Origin: Aquimarina sp. MAR_2010_214
GTDB taxonomy: Bacteria; Bacteroidota; Bacteroidia; Flavobacteriales; Flavobacteriaceae
DNA: 64,000 nucleotides
Direction: 5' to 3'
NCBI RefSeq assembly: GCF_002846555.1
Contig: NZ_PJMS01000001.1
Span: forward strand, 3,968,001-4,032,000
Positions within the stretch are counted from its first letter, which is position 1; each line of letters starts with the position of its first letter. The notes under the pieces are model-generated. The model made no database searches, had not been told where the DNA came from, and was given only the letters and a program-made list of their open reading frames with translations. Of this stretch, positions 8,702-17,348 are shown piece after piece. Made by a program: the position numbers and the translations under genes.

Positions 8702-9509
8702 TTTTTTCCAAACCCTCAGAATCATCAAACTATAGTATCATATATGGGGGGTGCAACATATGAAAAAGGAATTTTTATTAACGCCATTCATATTCATTTT
8801 TTAATATATATCATAGCAATATTTATCATATTATATAAAGCCAAAAAAATATTTTTAGAGAATTACTCTCAAGCAAACATAGATATCTACAAATGGTTAT
8901 TTCAGCTTAATGTATTGATCAGCATTATTTTTGGTTTTGGTATTTTTAAAAATATATTTAGAACATTTAGTACAGATATACAATCACTTCATTTTACAAG
9001 AATTATTATAACATTACTCTTATTAGGTTTTATATGTTGGATTATATTAAAAGGCCTTTATAATCCAAAAATTTTTAGAGGAATTGATTCTACACTAAAA
9101 CCTGTAAATAATCTCATTACCACTAATCAGTCATCTTCAACAACCAAAATAATTGATAACACTATACAACAACAGGTTGATCTTCTAAAAGCCTATATGG
9201 AAGAAAAACATCCTTATCTAAATCCTACTTTGACCATTCAAAATTTAGCAGAACAAATACATATCCCATCCAGAGAATTATCTGTATTAATTAATCATCA
9301 TCTAAATCAGCATTTTTTTGATTTTGTAAATGAATATCGTATTCAACATGCGATGGATATTTTAAAAGATCCTACTAAAAAACAAGTAACTGTTCTCGAA
9401 ATCTTGTATGAAGTAGGTTTTAATTCTAAATCTTCTTTCAACACTTCTTTTAAAAAATACGCTGGCGTCACCCCTACTCAATACAGGAAAAACCACTTAT
9501 AATCAGAGT

Positions 9510-9548
9510 CTTGCAAAAAGTCGAACGTTTGCTTGTAAAAAGTCGAAC
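9510..9548 (+). promoter_or_regulatory. Pair of 17-bp direct repeats, candidate AraC-type operator
   Basis: CTTGCAAAAAGTCGAAC (9510-9526) and CTTGTAAAAAGTCGAAC (9532-9548) differ at one base and are offset by 22 bp, two helical turns. This is the layout expected for tandem AraC/XylS binding. A reverse half-site GTTCGA follows at 9570-9575. The repeats lie about 100-140 bp before the receptor start at 9651 and just after the AraC gene. Operator function is inferred. Confidence 0.55.
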
Positions 9549-9650
9549 TCATTTTTGGTGATCAAAAGCGTTCGATTATTTTAATCGGTCGCACAGCTTG
9601 TCTTCAAAAATGATATTTGCTTCATAATTAATCTTAAATATAAAATTGTG

Positions 9651-12035
9651 ATGCGATCTATCTTTATTTCTTTATTGTTTTTATGTCCTTTCTTATGCTT
9701 TTCTCAACTAGAAATCAAAGGAAAAGTAATTAGTAAAACAGAAACCATAGCTTTTGCTAATGTTATTTTATCAACGCCTGGTTCTGATGGGACGGTAATC
9801 ACGGGCGCAATTACCGACGAAAACGGAAACTTCACCCTAATGGCAAAAGAAGGAACTTATACACTAGCAATACGTTTTATGGGATATACCGAATGGAAAA
9901 AAGGTATCGTACTAGATAGCGTTGTAGATTTAGGTAATATTACTCTCGATAGCAGCACTACCAGCCTTGATGAAGTGGTGATTACCAAAACTAAAAAAGT
10001 AATTGAACGTAAACCAGACCGCTTGATTTTTAATGTTGAAAATAGCATTGCTGCAAGTGGTGGTGATGCCATGGATGCCCTAAAAGTAGCTCCGGGTATC
10101 GCAATACAAAACAATTCGATTACAATGATAGGAAGAGGTCAATCCCGAGTTATGATAGATGGCAGACTTTTACAACTATCAGGAGAAGAATTAGTTGATT
10201 TCTTAGCTTCAATAGCTGCCGATGATATCAAAAAAATAGAAATCATCACAAATCCACCTGCTCAATATGAAGCTGCTGGAAATGGTGGGTTAATTAATAT
10301 TCTATATAAAAGAGGAGCTCGTAATTCATGGAAAAACAATACCTCTTTAGCATATAACCAAAATAAATATCAATTTACGACTCTACGTAACAACTTTTTC
10401 TACAATAAAAACCGATTACGATTCTCATTAAGTACTAACGGAACTCTGGGGAATAAAAGAGAAGATGAAGAAATAGACGTGCTATATCTAGATAGGCAAT
10501 GGTTATCAGATGCAGACGGAAAAGCGCGTAGAGATAATATTTCTGGTCGTTTATCTATTGATTATGACATCACAGATAAAACGACTATTGGTGCGCAATA
10601 TCTTGGAAACTATAGTACTCCTGATTATGATATATTAGCAACTACTCAGATTTTTAATGCAACCAGTCAAATAGATTCTATACTCATTAATAATAGTTTT
10701 TCTGGTAGAAACGTAAATAGCCACCTCTATAATGCACATATAACTACAATACTGGACACTTTGGACAGAAAAGTATCTCTTGATCTTGATTACTTTGATT
10801 ATGACAATGAATTAAAACAAAATGATTTGGTGAATAGTTTTTCTCCAAATAATGATTTTCTCGGAATTAATCTACAATCAGAAAATTTAGGAAATCAACG
10901 TATTGATAATGTTAGTTTAAAAGTAGATGTAGAACATCCTTTTTCAAACATCAATATCAATTATGGTGGTAAAATCAGTTTTATAAAAACAATAAATAAT
11001 CTACAAAACTTTACAATACAAACTGCAGCTCCTTTATTTAACCCTAATTCATCGAATGAGTTTGAATACACAGAAAATATACAGGCAGCATATGTAAACG
11101 GATCAAAAAAAATAGGAGATCATTGGGAGTTTCAGGCTGGTTTACGATTAGAAAACACAAATACAGAAGGGTTTTCTAAAACTTTAAATCAAAAAAACAC
11201 CAATCAATATTTAAAATTATTCCCTACTGCTTATATATCATATCAAAAAAACGATAATCATACATTTTCTTTTAATTATGGAAAACGAATTAACCGACCA
11301 AGTTTCCGAAATTTGAATCCATTTAGAATCTACATCAACAGTAATGCTTTTTCTGAAGGAAACCCATTTCTACAACCTTCATTTACCGATAATTTTGAAT
11401 TTAATCATACCTATAAAGGTAAATTAACTACAAATGCATTTTTTAATATTAGATCTGATGGTTTCGGAACCATATTCAGTGCAGATGAAGAAACTGAAGT
11501 TCAATCGATTATTAGAGCAAATTACTATACAAATTATAATTGGGGAGTTGGAGAAATCTATTCGTTTGATACATTTTCCTGGTGGAAAAGTCAAAATCAA
11601 GTTTATCTTTTTGGTAGCAAAACAGTTATTGATGATAATGTAATTGCTGTCCCTCAAAATGGTATTCAGCTATATCTAGCTACAAATAACACTTTTTCAT
11701 TAGGCAAAAACACCAAGCTGCAAGCTAATTTTTGGTATAGATCACCTGGTAAGTTTGTCCTATTTGATATTAGTGAATCTTATAGTTTCGATTTAGCAAT
11801 AAAACAAAGTATGTTTAAAGATAAGGTACAACTTTCTTTAGCTGTAAATGATATTTTTGATAAAGCAAATGACGGAAAATTAATTTCTATAGTAAATGAT
11901 GTGAAAACTGCCTATGCACAAAATTATAGCACTCGTTTTGCCAGAATATCAATCTCCTATAGTTTTGGAAATTCTAAAATAAAGAATGAGCAACGTAATT
12001 TTGGAAATGATGAAGAAAGAAACAGAAGTAATTAA
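9651..12035 (+). CDS. Outer-membrane beta-barrel / TonB-dependent receptor-like protein
   Basis: 794 aa. The ATG at 9651 was chosen over the GTG at 9648 because it begins a clean signal peptide (MRSIFISLLFLCPFLCFSQ). A carboxypeptidase-D-like regulatory domain (about 20-105) is followed by a short plug-like region (about 125-215, with RGQSRVMIDGRLL and IEIITNPPAQYEAAGNGGLIN). The barrel of aromatic-ended strands runs to the C-terminus, as in the OMP_b-brl_3 family. Such proteins take up or bind ligands at the outer membrane; the substrate is unknown. The paired repeats upstream and the adjacent AraC regulators suggest AraC control. The stop overlaps the convergent Lrp gene by 4 nt. Confidence 0.85.
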   Translation: MRSIFISLLFLCPFLCFSQLEIKGKVISKTETIAFANVILSTPGSDGTVITGAITDENGNFTLMAKEGTYTLAIRFMGYTEWKKGIVLDSVVDLGNITLDSSTTSLDEVVITKTKKVIERKPDRLIFNVENSIAASGGDAMDALKVAPGIAIQNNSITMIGRGQSRVMIDGRLLQLSGEELVDFLASIAADDIKKIEIITNPPAQYEAAGNGGLINILYKRGARNSWKNNTSLAYNQNKYQFTTLRNNFFYNKNRLRFSLSTNGTLGNKREDEEIDVLYLDRQWLSDADGKARRDNISGRLSIDYDITDKTTIGAQYLGNYSTPDYDILATTQIFNATSQIDSILINNSFSGRNVNSHLYNAHITTILDTLDRKVSLDLDYFDYDNELKQNDLVNSFSPNNDFLGINLQSENLGNQRIDNVSLKVDVEHPFSNININYGGKISFIKTINNLQNFTIQTAAPLFNPNSSNEFEYTENIQAAYVNGSKKIGDHWEFQAGLRLENTNTEGFSKTLNQKNTNQYLKLFPTAYISYQKNDNHTFSFNYGKRINRPSFRNLNPFRIYINSNAFSEGNPFLQPSFTDNFEFNHTYKGKLTTNAFFNIRSDGFGTIFSADEETEVQSIIRANYYTNYNWGVGEIYSFDTFSWWKSQNQVYLFGSKTVIDDNVIAVPQNGIQLYLATNNTFSLGKNTKLQANFWYRSPGKFVLFDISESYSFDLAIKQSMFKDKVQLSLAVNDIFDKANDGKLISIVNDVKTAYAQNYSTRFARISISYSFGNSKIKNEQRNFGNDEERNRSN

Positions 12036-12490
12036 TGAGTACATCTTCCTATCGTACCATTTTTCATCAACTCATTCAAAATCAATAATGTTGTTGGATC
12101 TCCATGTTGCGCTAAACGATTGATAACTTCTTCAAGATGTTTACTGTCCTTTACATGAAACTTCATAATTAAACAGTCTTTTCCGGTGACTCTGGTGCAT
12201 TCTACCATTTCAGGATACGCATCCGCATCCAGTGCATCGGTAAAAGACTGAAAATTTATTCTATTTACACTCATCATAATGAATGCAGAAAGAGACCATC
12301 CCAGTTTAGCGGGATTTACCTGCATTGTATATCCTGTAATCACTTCTGTATCTTCCATACGTTGTACTCGTTCTGCAACGGCAGATGGAGAAAGCCCCAC
12401 TACTCTACCTATGTGAGCAAATGGTAAGCGTGCATTTTTTTGTAATAGCTCTAAAATCTTCCAGTCTAAATCGTCTTTCACCATAATCAT
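12032..12490 (-). CDS. Lrp/AsnC-family transcriptional regulator
   Basis: 152 aa. The N-terminal winged helix (LDWKILELLQKNARLPFAHIGRVVGLSPSAVAERVQRME) is followed by the RAM/AsnC ligand-binding domain with VTGKDCLIMKFHVKD. The start may be Met1 or Met3 (12484). It is divergent from a LysE/RhtB-type exporter 116 bp away, a common pairing in which the Lrp-like protein senses an amino acid and controls the exporter. The exact effector is not visible. Confidence 0.9.
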   Translation of the reverse strand: MIMVKDDLDWKILELLQKNARLPFAHIGRVVGLSPSAVAERVQRMEDTEVITGYTMQVNPAKLGWSLSAFIMMSVNRINFQSFTDALDADAYPEMVECTRVTGKDCLIMKFHVKDSKHLEEVINRLAQHGDPTTLLILNELMKNGTIGRCTH

Positions 12491-12576
12491 TGGTTTTTAG
12501 CCATAATTAAGATACATTCTCTAGAAAAAACAAAGATAAACCAATGATTTGTTTTCTCGGTCTCCTTTCTTTCGTA

Positions 12577-12584
12577 TAATTTTG
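12577..12584 (+). promoter_or_regulatory. Candidate Bacteroidota -7 element for the LysE/RhtB gene
   Basis: TAATTTTG matches TAnnTTTG, 22 bp before the ATG at 12607. No well-placed -33 TTG was found. Confidence 0.45.
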
Positions 12585-12606
12585 AATCAAAATCTAATAC
12601 AATCCT

Positions 12607-13242
12607 ATGTTTGGTATTCTTAATTTTGGGACCTTTATTTTAGCAGGAATATTGCTTAACCTTACCCCTGGAGCAGATACTATGTATATTTTAGGGCGTA
12701 GCATTTCGCAAGGAAAAAAATCTGGAGTAATCTCTGCTCTGGGGATTTCTTCGGGAGCTCTTTTACATTGTCTTTTTGCAGCCCTTGGATTATCTATATT
12801 ATTAACAAAATCTGCTACTGCATTTAGTATTGTTAAATATGCTGGCGCTGTTTATCTTGTATCTTTAGGGATTAAATCATTGCTAACAAAATCAACAGCT
12901 ATTGCTGAAGTAATTAAAGAAAAAAGGAAAACACAAAACTACTTAAAAGTATATATGTCAGGTGTTTTAACCAACCTACTTAATCCTAAAGTTGCTCTCT
13001 TTTTTTTGGCATTCTTACCACAATTTATTAATCCCGAATATGCTAAAAGTGCCATTCCATTCATAATTCTGGGATTAACTTTTGTAGTTACAGGTACAAT
13101 ATGGTGTATGATACTAGCATTCTTTTCCGCCAAGCTGGCAAACAAGATCAGAGAGAACAGTAAAGTGAAGTTTTGGATGGATAAAACCACAGGAGTTCTC
13201 TTTATTTTACTAGGAATCAAATTAGCCTTAAGTAAAAAATAA
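12607..13242 (+). CDS. LysE/RhtB-family amino-acid exporter
   Basis: 211 aa with about six hydrophobic helices. The family signature is NLTPGADTMYILGRSISQGKKSGVISALGISSGALLHCL near the N-terminus, and the conserved GVLTNLLNPKVALFFLAFLPQF lies in the middle. Members export amino acids or homoserine lactones with the proton gradient. The divergent Lrp/AsnC gene is its probable regulator. Substrate not predictable. Confidence 0.9.
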   Translation: MFGILNFGTFILAGILLNLTPGADTMYILGRSISQGKKSGVISALGISSGALLHCLFAALGLSILLTKSATAFSIVKYAGAVYLVSLGIKSLLTKSTAIAEVIKEKRKTQNYLKVYMSGVLTNLLNPKVALFFLAFLPQFINPEYAKSAIPFIILGLTFVVTGTIWCMILAFFSAKLANKIRENSKVKFWMDKTTGVLFILLGIKLALSKK

Positions 13243-13488
13243 TACTTCAGATAAATATTAAAATATAACAGAATGTGAATAATTCTTAAAAAAGAATCAA
13301 AATTGAAAAAAAAAGTAGGGTATCGTATAAGTTAACCGTTGTATAATTAAGAGAAAGTAATATATGTTGTTTTCTCATAAGAACATATAGAATAATTGAT
13401 AGGTGAAATCACAACTATCAATAATCACATAAATTATTGACAATCATTATTTTATATAATGTTCAATTGTTAACTTAAAAGAACTGTT

Positions 13489-14625
13489 ATGAAGCGAATA
13501 CCAAAATTAGCAAGTATTGTACTAATTTCATTTTTATTATGTTTTTGTTCAGGAGATGATGATGCCACTACTCCAAATCCCGGTCCGGGTGAACCCACCG
13601 AAGCAACAAAAACATTGGTAGAAAAATTGAGCGTACCCTGGGAGCTAATTTGGGGTCCTGATAATTTCTTATGGGTCACCGAACGTAATGGAAAAATTAG
13701 CAGGATAAATCCAGACAGTGGAGAACAACAATCCATATTTACTATTCCTAACGTATCACAAGTAGGAGAAAGTGGATTATTGGGAATGGTACTTCACCCA
13801 AATTTTGATACGAATCCATATGTATACGTTGCATACACATATACTGGAGGAAGTGGGTTATTGGAACGATTGGTTCGATATACCTATGGTAATAATACGC
13901 TATCTGGTGAAACCATATTACTAGATCAAATCCCTGCCAACTCTAACCATGACGGCTCTCGTTTATTAATTACTCCAGATATGCATATTTTAATGACTAC
14001 TGGTGATGCTGGTAATACCAATCTTTCTCAAGATATGAATTCTCTGGGAGGTAAAACGCTAAGGTTAAAATTAGATGGTACTATTCCCTCTGATAATCCT
14101 TTCACAAACAGTTATATCTATAGCTTAGGACATAGAAATGCGCAAGGACTGGTATTGCACCCTAATGGTAAGTTGTATAGTTCTGAGCATGGACCGAGTT
14201 CTGATGATGAAATAAACATCATACAAGCAGGTAAAAACTATGGCTGGCCATCTGTACAAGGTAAAATCAATACTCCAAACGAACAAAATTTTGCAGCAAC
14301 TACAGAAGTTATTGAATCTATTTTTGAATGGACCCCCACCATTGCTCCCTCTGATCTGATATATTATACCGGTAATAAAATTCCTGAATGGACCAATAAA
14401 TTATTGATGACCGTTTTAAAGGATAAAAGAATAGTTGCACTTACTCTAAATAGTGATGGAACCGCAATTACTAAAGAAGAAGTATTCTTTGATGGTAAAT
14501 TTGGTCGCCTTAGAGATATTGCTGTTTCTCCACAAGGACGTGTTTTTATAGCTACTAATGGAGATACATATGGCGATACCAGTAACACACATCGTATTAT
14601 AGAAATTAATAAGATTGAGAAATAA
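13489..14625 (+). CDS. PQQ-dependent aldose sugar dehydrogenase-like lipoprotein (GSDH family)
   Basis: 378 aa with a lipoprotein signal (lipobox LCFC, Cys20) and an acidic/proline tether. The six-bladed propeller of the soluble glucose/sorbosone dehydrogenase family follows. Recognisable blocks are VPWELIWGPD, GLLGMVLHPNF, the active-site stretch NSNHDGSRLL (likely general-base His), TGDAGN, GHRNAQGLVLHP, SSEHGPSSDDEINII and GKNYGWP. It probably oxidises sugars with PQQ and calcium at the cell surface. No PQQ synthesis genes lie in the window. Monocistronic with a strong terminator. The 246-bp gap before it (13243-13488) shows only AT-rich leader sequence. Confidence 0.88.
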   Translation: MKRIPKLASIVLISFLLCFCSGDDDATTPNPGPGEPTEATKTLVEKLSVPWELIWGPDNFLWVTERNGKISRINPDSGEQQSIFTIPNVSQVGESGLLGMVLHPNFDTNPYVYVAYTYTGGSGLLERLVRYTYGNNTLSGETILLDQIPANSNHDGSRLLITPDMHILMTTGDAGNTNLSQDMNSLGGKTLRLKLDGTIPSDNPFTNSYIYSLGHRNAQGLVLHPNGKLYSSEHGPSSDDEINIIQAGKNYGWPSVQGKINTPNEQNFAATTEVIESIFEWTPTIAPSDLIYYTGNKIPEWTNKLLMTVLKDKRIVALTLNSDGTAITKEEVFFDGKFGRLRDIAVSPQGRVFIATNGDTYGDTSNTHRIIEINKIEK

Positions 14626-14720
14626 TTCTTCAGAAAAACCTTGTTGCAGAACATAACCAGGGACATCATAAAAAATGATTATTCTTAATTTATAATCATA
14701 CCATCAAGCTATTATCAAGG

Positions 14721-14757
14721 CCCCACAGGTTTTAAAACACTGTGGGGCTGTTTTTAT
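14721..14757 (+). terminator. Strong rho-independent terminator
   Basis: CCCCACAG (14721-14728) pairs with CTGTGGGG (14740-14747), with further inner pairing GTTTT/AAAAC, then CTGTTTTTATTT. Confidence 0.85.
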
Positions 14758-14770
14758 TTATCTACTCTGA

Positions 14771-14786
14771 TAAAACGACCGTTTTA
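14771..14786. repeat. 16-bp palindrome TAAAACG-AC-CGTTTTA
   Basis: A perfect 7-bp inverted repeat with a 2-nt centre in the gap between the sugar dehydrogenase and the ABA4-like operon. It could be an operator; no factor is identified. Confidence 0.35.
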
Positions 14787-14935
14787 TAAAGCTTTAGTTT
14801 TAACTGATACTAATAAACCAAAATCCATTTATTTGGAAATTTCTTTTTCTTCTTTTGTAGAATTTTTAATCGTACTTCTTTTCACTATTTAGTTAGACCT
14901 ATATATCGTGTGCCTTATGTTATTCTAATCAGAGC

Positions 14936-14969
14936 ATCCTTGAATTGTCCAATTTGACAATTCAAGGAT
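14936..14969. promoter_or_regulatory. 14-bp perfect inverted repeat in the leader of the ABA4-like operon
   Basis: ATCCTTGAATTGTC (14936-14949) and GACAATTCAAGGAT (14956-14969) with a 6-nt loop, about 100 bp before the ATG at 15072. No T tract follows, so it is unlikely to be a terminator. It may be an operator or leader hairpin. Confidence 0.5.
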
Positions 14970-15071
14970 ATTTAGCGATGGTTGAACCTAACGGCATTTC
15001 ATCTTCCCCCTAACAGCTACATATTTGAAGCATCAAATACATTAAACCATTCTTTTTTAAAACAAATAACT

Positions 15072-15494
15072 ATGACACCCACTGAAGTTTTTTCTATTTC
15101 AAGCATGATTGCTATGCCCATGTGGATTCTTATGATTCTTTTTCCTAATTGGAAAGCGACCAGGTTCTTAATTGATTTTAAAATAATCCCTATAGCATTA
15201 TCTGTACTATATGCGATTTATATTTTTCTAGCCATACAGATAGGCGGAATGATGGATTTTGGAAGTCTCTCATCTGTCATGAAATTGTTTACAGAAGAAA
15301 ATGCCGTACTGGCTGGCTGGGTTCATTATCTAGCTTTTGACCTCCTGGTCGGTATGTGGATGCTAGATCAAAATAAAGGATTAAGAATTCATCAATTAAT
15401 AATGGCCCCTTGTCTTTTTTCAACTTTCATGTTAGGGCCTATTGGATTTCTACTTTTCATAATCATTAAAGCATTTAAACAACAACAATCATGA
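15072..15494 (+). CDS. ABA4-like family membrane protein (DUF4281)
   Basis: 140 aa from the ATG at 15072. An in-frame TTG at 14982 would add 30 non-conserved residues and place the start next to the inverted repeat, so it was not used. There are four hydrophobic helices. The family block WVHYLAFDLLVGMWMLDQNKG...APCLFSTFMLGPIGFLLF is clear. ABA4 is needed for neoxanthin formation in plants, but bacterial members have no settled function. It is the first gene of an operon: its stop overlaps the next start (ATGA at 15491). Confidence 0.85.
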   Translation: MTPTEVFSISSMIAMPMWILMILFPNWKATRFLIDFKIIPIALSVLYAIYIFLAIQIGGMMDFGSLSSVMKLFTEENAVLAGWVHYLAFDLLVGMWMLDQNKGLRIHQLIMAPCLFSTFMLGPIGFLLFIIIKAFKQQQS

Positions 15495-16246
15495 TATATT
15501 CAAACAAAATACTTAGCACAGTAAAAGCAGAAAGTCCAATATTGTATTGGGTAGTAATGATCCATATAATTTTGGCTGTTGGATGTCTGATTGGTGTGTT
15601 CATCGATGAAAGAACACTTATGGGAGTGAATGTTTGGATTAAACCTTTAAAATTCTCAATCTCAGTAGGCATTTATATCTTTACAGTAGGGTACCTTATG
15701 ACTTTATATCCGTATTCTAAAAGAAAGAAAAATTGTATCAATAACATCGTTACCTGGACACTATTAATAGAAGTTTTTCTCATTATTTATCAGGCATCTA
15801 GAGGAGTGCAATCTCACTATAATGTATCGTCTCAGTTTGATGCATTACTCTTTGCAGCAATGGGGCTATTAACGGTAATCAATGTTTTAATTATGGTGTT
15901 ATTTATCTTTGATACTATCCGATTAAAATTAAAAACGTCTAAATCAATTCAATGGGCCATACTTCTAGGTTGGTTAATCGTACTTTTTGGTAGTTGGGTT
16001 GGTGGTCAAATGATAAGTGAAATGTCTCATAATGTTGGTGTAAGTGGTGACTTAAGGATAGCTCATTTTTTTGGATTGCATAGCATACAAATAATTCCGT
16101 TATTCGCACTATGGATATCTAATAAGTGGAATACCACAAGTAGAAATCAAGCCATTACGGTAACCTTTTTTGGGTTATTTTATGCCACATGGATTGGATT
16201 CACCTTCTATCAAGCTAAGCAAGGTATACCATTAATTAGTTTATAA
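15491..16246 (+). CDS. Polytopic membrane protein of unknown function
   Basis: 251 aa with about seven hydrophobic segments. I do not recognise a named family. Recurrent polar positions inside membrane stretches include WVVMIHIILAVG, WIKPLKFSISVGIY, QASRGVQSHYN and RIAHFFGLHSIQIIP. The His/Arg residues in these helices might bind a cofactor such as haem; this is speculation. It is translationally coupled to the ABA4-like gene (4-nt overlap) and followed after 10 bp by a LytS-type kinase gene. Confidence 0.7.
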   Translation: MIYSNKILSTVKAESPILYWVVMIHIILAVGCLIGVFIDERTLMGVNVWIKPLKFSISVGIYIFTVGYLMTLYPYSKRKKNCINNIVTWTLLIEVFLIIYQASRGVQSHYNVSSQFDALLFAAMGLLTVINVLIMVLFIFDTIRLKLKTSKSIQWAILLGWLIVLFGSWVGGQMISEMSHNVGVSGDLRIAHFFGLHSIQIIPLFALWISNKWNTTSRNQAITVTFFGLFYATWIGFTFYQAKQGIPLISL

Positions 16247-16256
16247 TCAAACTACT

Positions 16257-17348
16257 ATGCTATTTAACAAAGAAAGACGTATACAATATTTAGGGTTTAA
16301 TGACTTTTGGTTCAGTGTCATAGGTGTTCTAATTCTGAGTTTGATAACGGACTATCTTTTTAATAATTCATTTACAAAACACCCTTTTGGCATAGCAGTT
16401 ATTAATTGGAGTGCCTCCTTATTTTTTACAATTATTGATTGGTTTATTATAAGATCAATTATGATTTTTTTACGGAAAAAATACCCTGATTTTCGGGATG
16501 ATAAAAAGCGCATCTTAATATTTTTTCTAACTATTGTTAGTACAGTACTATTTGTTGATTTCGTTGGAGGATTTTTACTAGAAAACATCCTTAATGCTTT
16601 TGGTATAAATTCTAGCCATACTACACAATTGAAGATTATTTTACCTATTTTATTAGTTACGATTATGACAATGGCAATATATGAAGCAGTTTATTATTAT
16701 ATAAGATTAAAAAAATCAATTAAAGAAGAAGAACAAGCAAAACAAGTGATTGTACAGACACAATTAGATGCACTTAGAAACCAGGCGCAACCTCATTTTT
16801 TATTCAATAGTCTCAATACATTACGGGATATTATTGATCAAAACTCTAAAGAGGACGCAAAAGAATTTGTTGACAAACTATCTGATGTATACCGTTTTAT
16901 ATTACAGTCTGGAAATGTTAATTTAACTTCGCTTAGAGAAGAGTTAAGATTTGCTCAAGCGTATATTCATATTCAGTCAGAAAGATTTGGAAATAACCTG
17001 AAATTGAATTGGCGTATTCCAGAAACAGCACTTGATGCTATGATTGCCCCTATGAGTCTTCAACTTTTACTAGAAAACGCAATAAAACATAATGTGATTT
17101 CGAAAAGAAAGCCACTTGTAATACATGTTGAAGCTAAAGATCATCAGTTAATAGTACAGAATAAAATTGAATCAAAATCTACTAAAATACCATCAACAAA
17201 AGTAGGACTAAAGAATATACAAAAGCGATATGCTTTGATTTCTAACAAATCTCCTGAAATTAAAAATGATGGAAATCAATTTATCGTTTCCCTTCCCTTA
17301 TTAAAAATAACAGATCAAAATAAAAGCTATGCAAGTACTGATTATTGA
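16257..17348 (+). CDS. LytS/YehU-type sensor histidine kinase
   Basis: 363 aa. Four transmembrane helices (about 16-145) are followed by a short coiled linker and a His_kinase domain with QPHFLFNSLNTLRDII (likely phospho-acceptor His180). The ATPase part has the N-box-like LLLENAIKHNV and a degenerate end (KVGLKNIQKRYALI). Its partner LytTR regulator starts 20 nt before this gene ends. Together with the two upstream membrane-protein genes it forms one operon, so the membrane proteins may feed the signal or be the regulated output. Confidence 0.9.
   Translation: MLFNKERRIQYLGFNDFWFSVIGVLILSLITDYLFNNSFTKHPFGIAVINWSASLFFTIIDWFIIRSIMIFLRKKYPDFRDDKKRILIFFLTIVSTVLFVDFVGGFLLENILNAFGINSSHTTQLKIILPILLVTIMTMAIYEAVYYYIRLKKSIKEEEQAKQVIVQTQLDALRNQAQPHFLFNSLNTLRDIIDQNSKEDAKEFVDKLSDVYRFILQSGNVNLTSLREELRFAQAYIHIQSERFGNNLKLNWRIPETALDAMIAPMSLQLLLENAIKHNVISKRKPLVIHVEAKDHQLIVQNKIESKSTKIPSTKVGLKNIQKRYALISNKSPEIKNDGNQFIVSLPLLKITDQNKSYASTDY

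Larger units (their letters stand above)
7317..9502 (+). pseudogene. Membrane-anchored AraC-family regulator (copy 2), disrupted by an IS element
   Basis: Codons 7317-7640 (MNYLSS...FVLITIL, the membrane part) and 8702-9502 (FFPNPQNHQ...YRKNHL, the rest of the membrane part plus the AraC HTH) are in the same frame. Removing the element and one 8-bp target copy (7641-8701) gives a continuous 1,125-nt gene of 374 aa. This is close to the 382-aa paralogue upstream. The IS end supplies a stop: GGC TAA just after codon 108. The downstream half has an ATG at 8744 that could in principle yield a 252-aa product with two or three membrane helices and an intact HTH. A 41-bp block around 9321-9361 is identical to copy 1, which suggests recent duplication or conversion. 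Confidence 0.9.

Noticed and set aside
14982..15071. In-frame TTG start 30 codons upstream of the ABA4-like gene
   Set aside because: The family protein begins at MTPTEVF; the extra residues look like leader sequence next to an inverted repeat.
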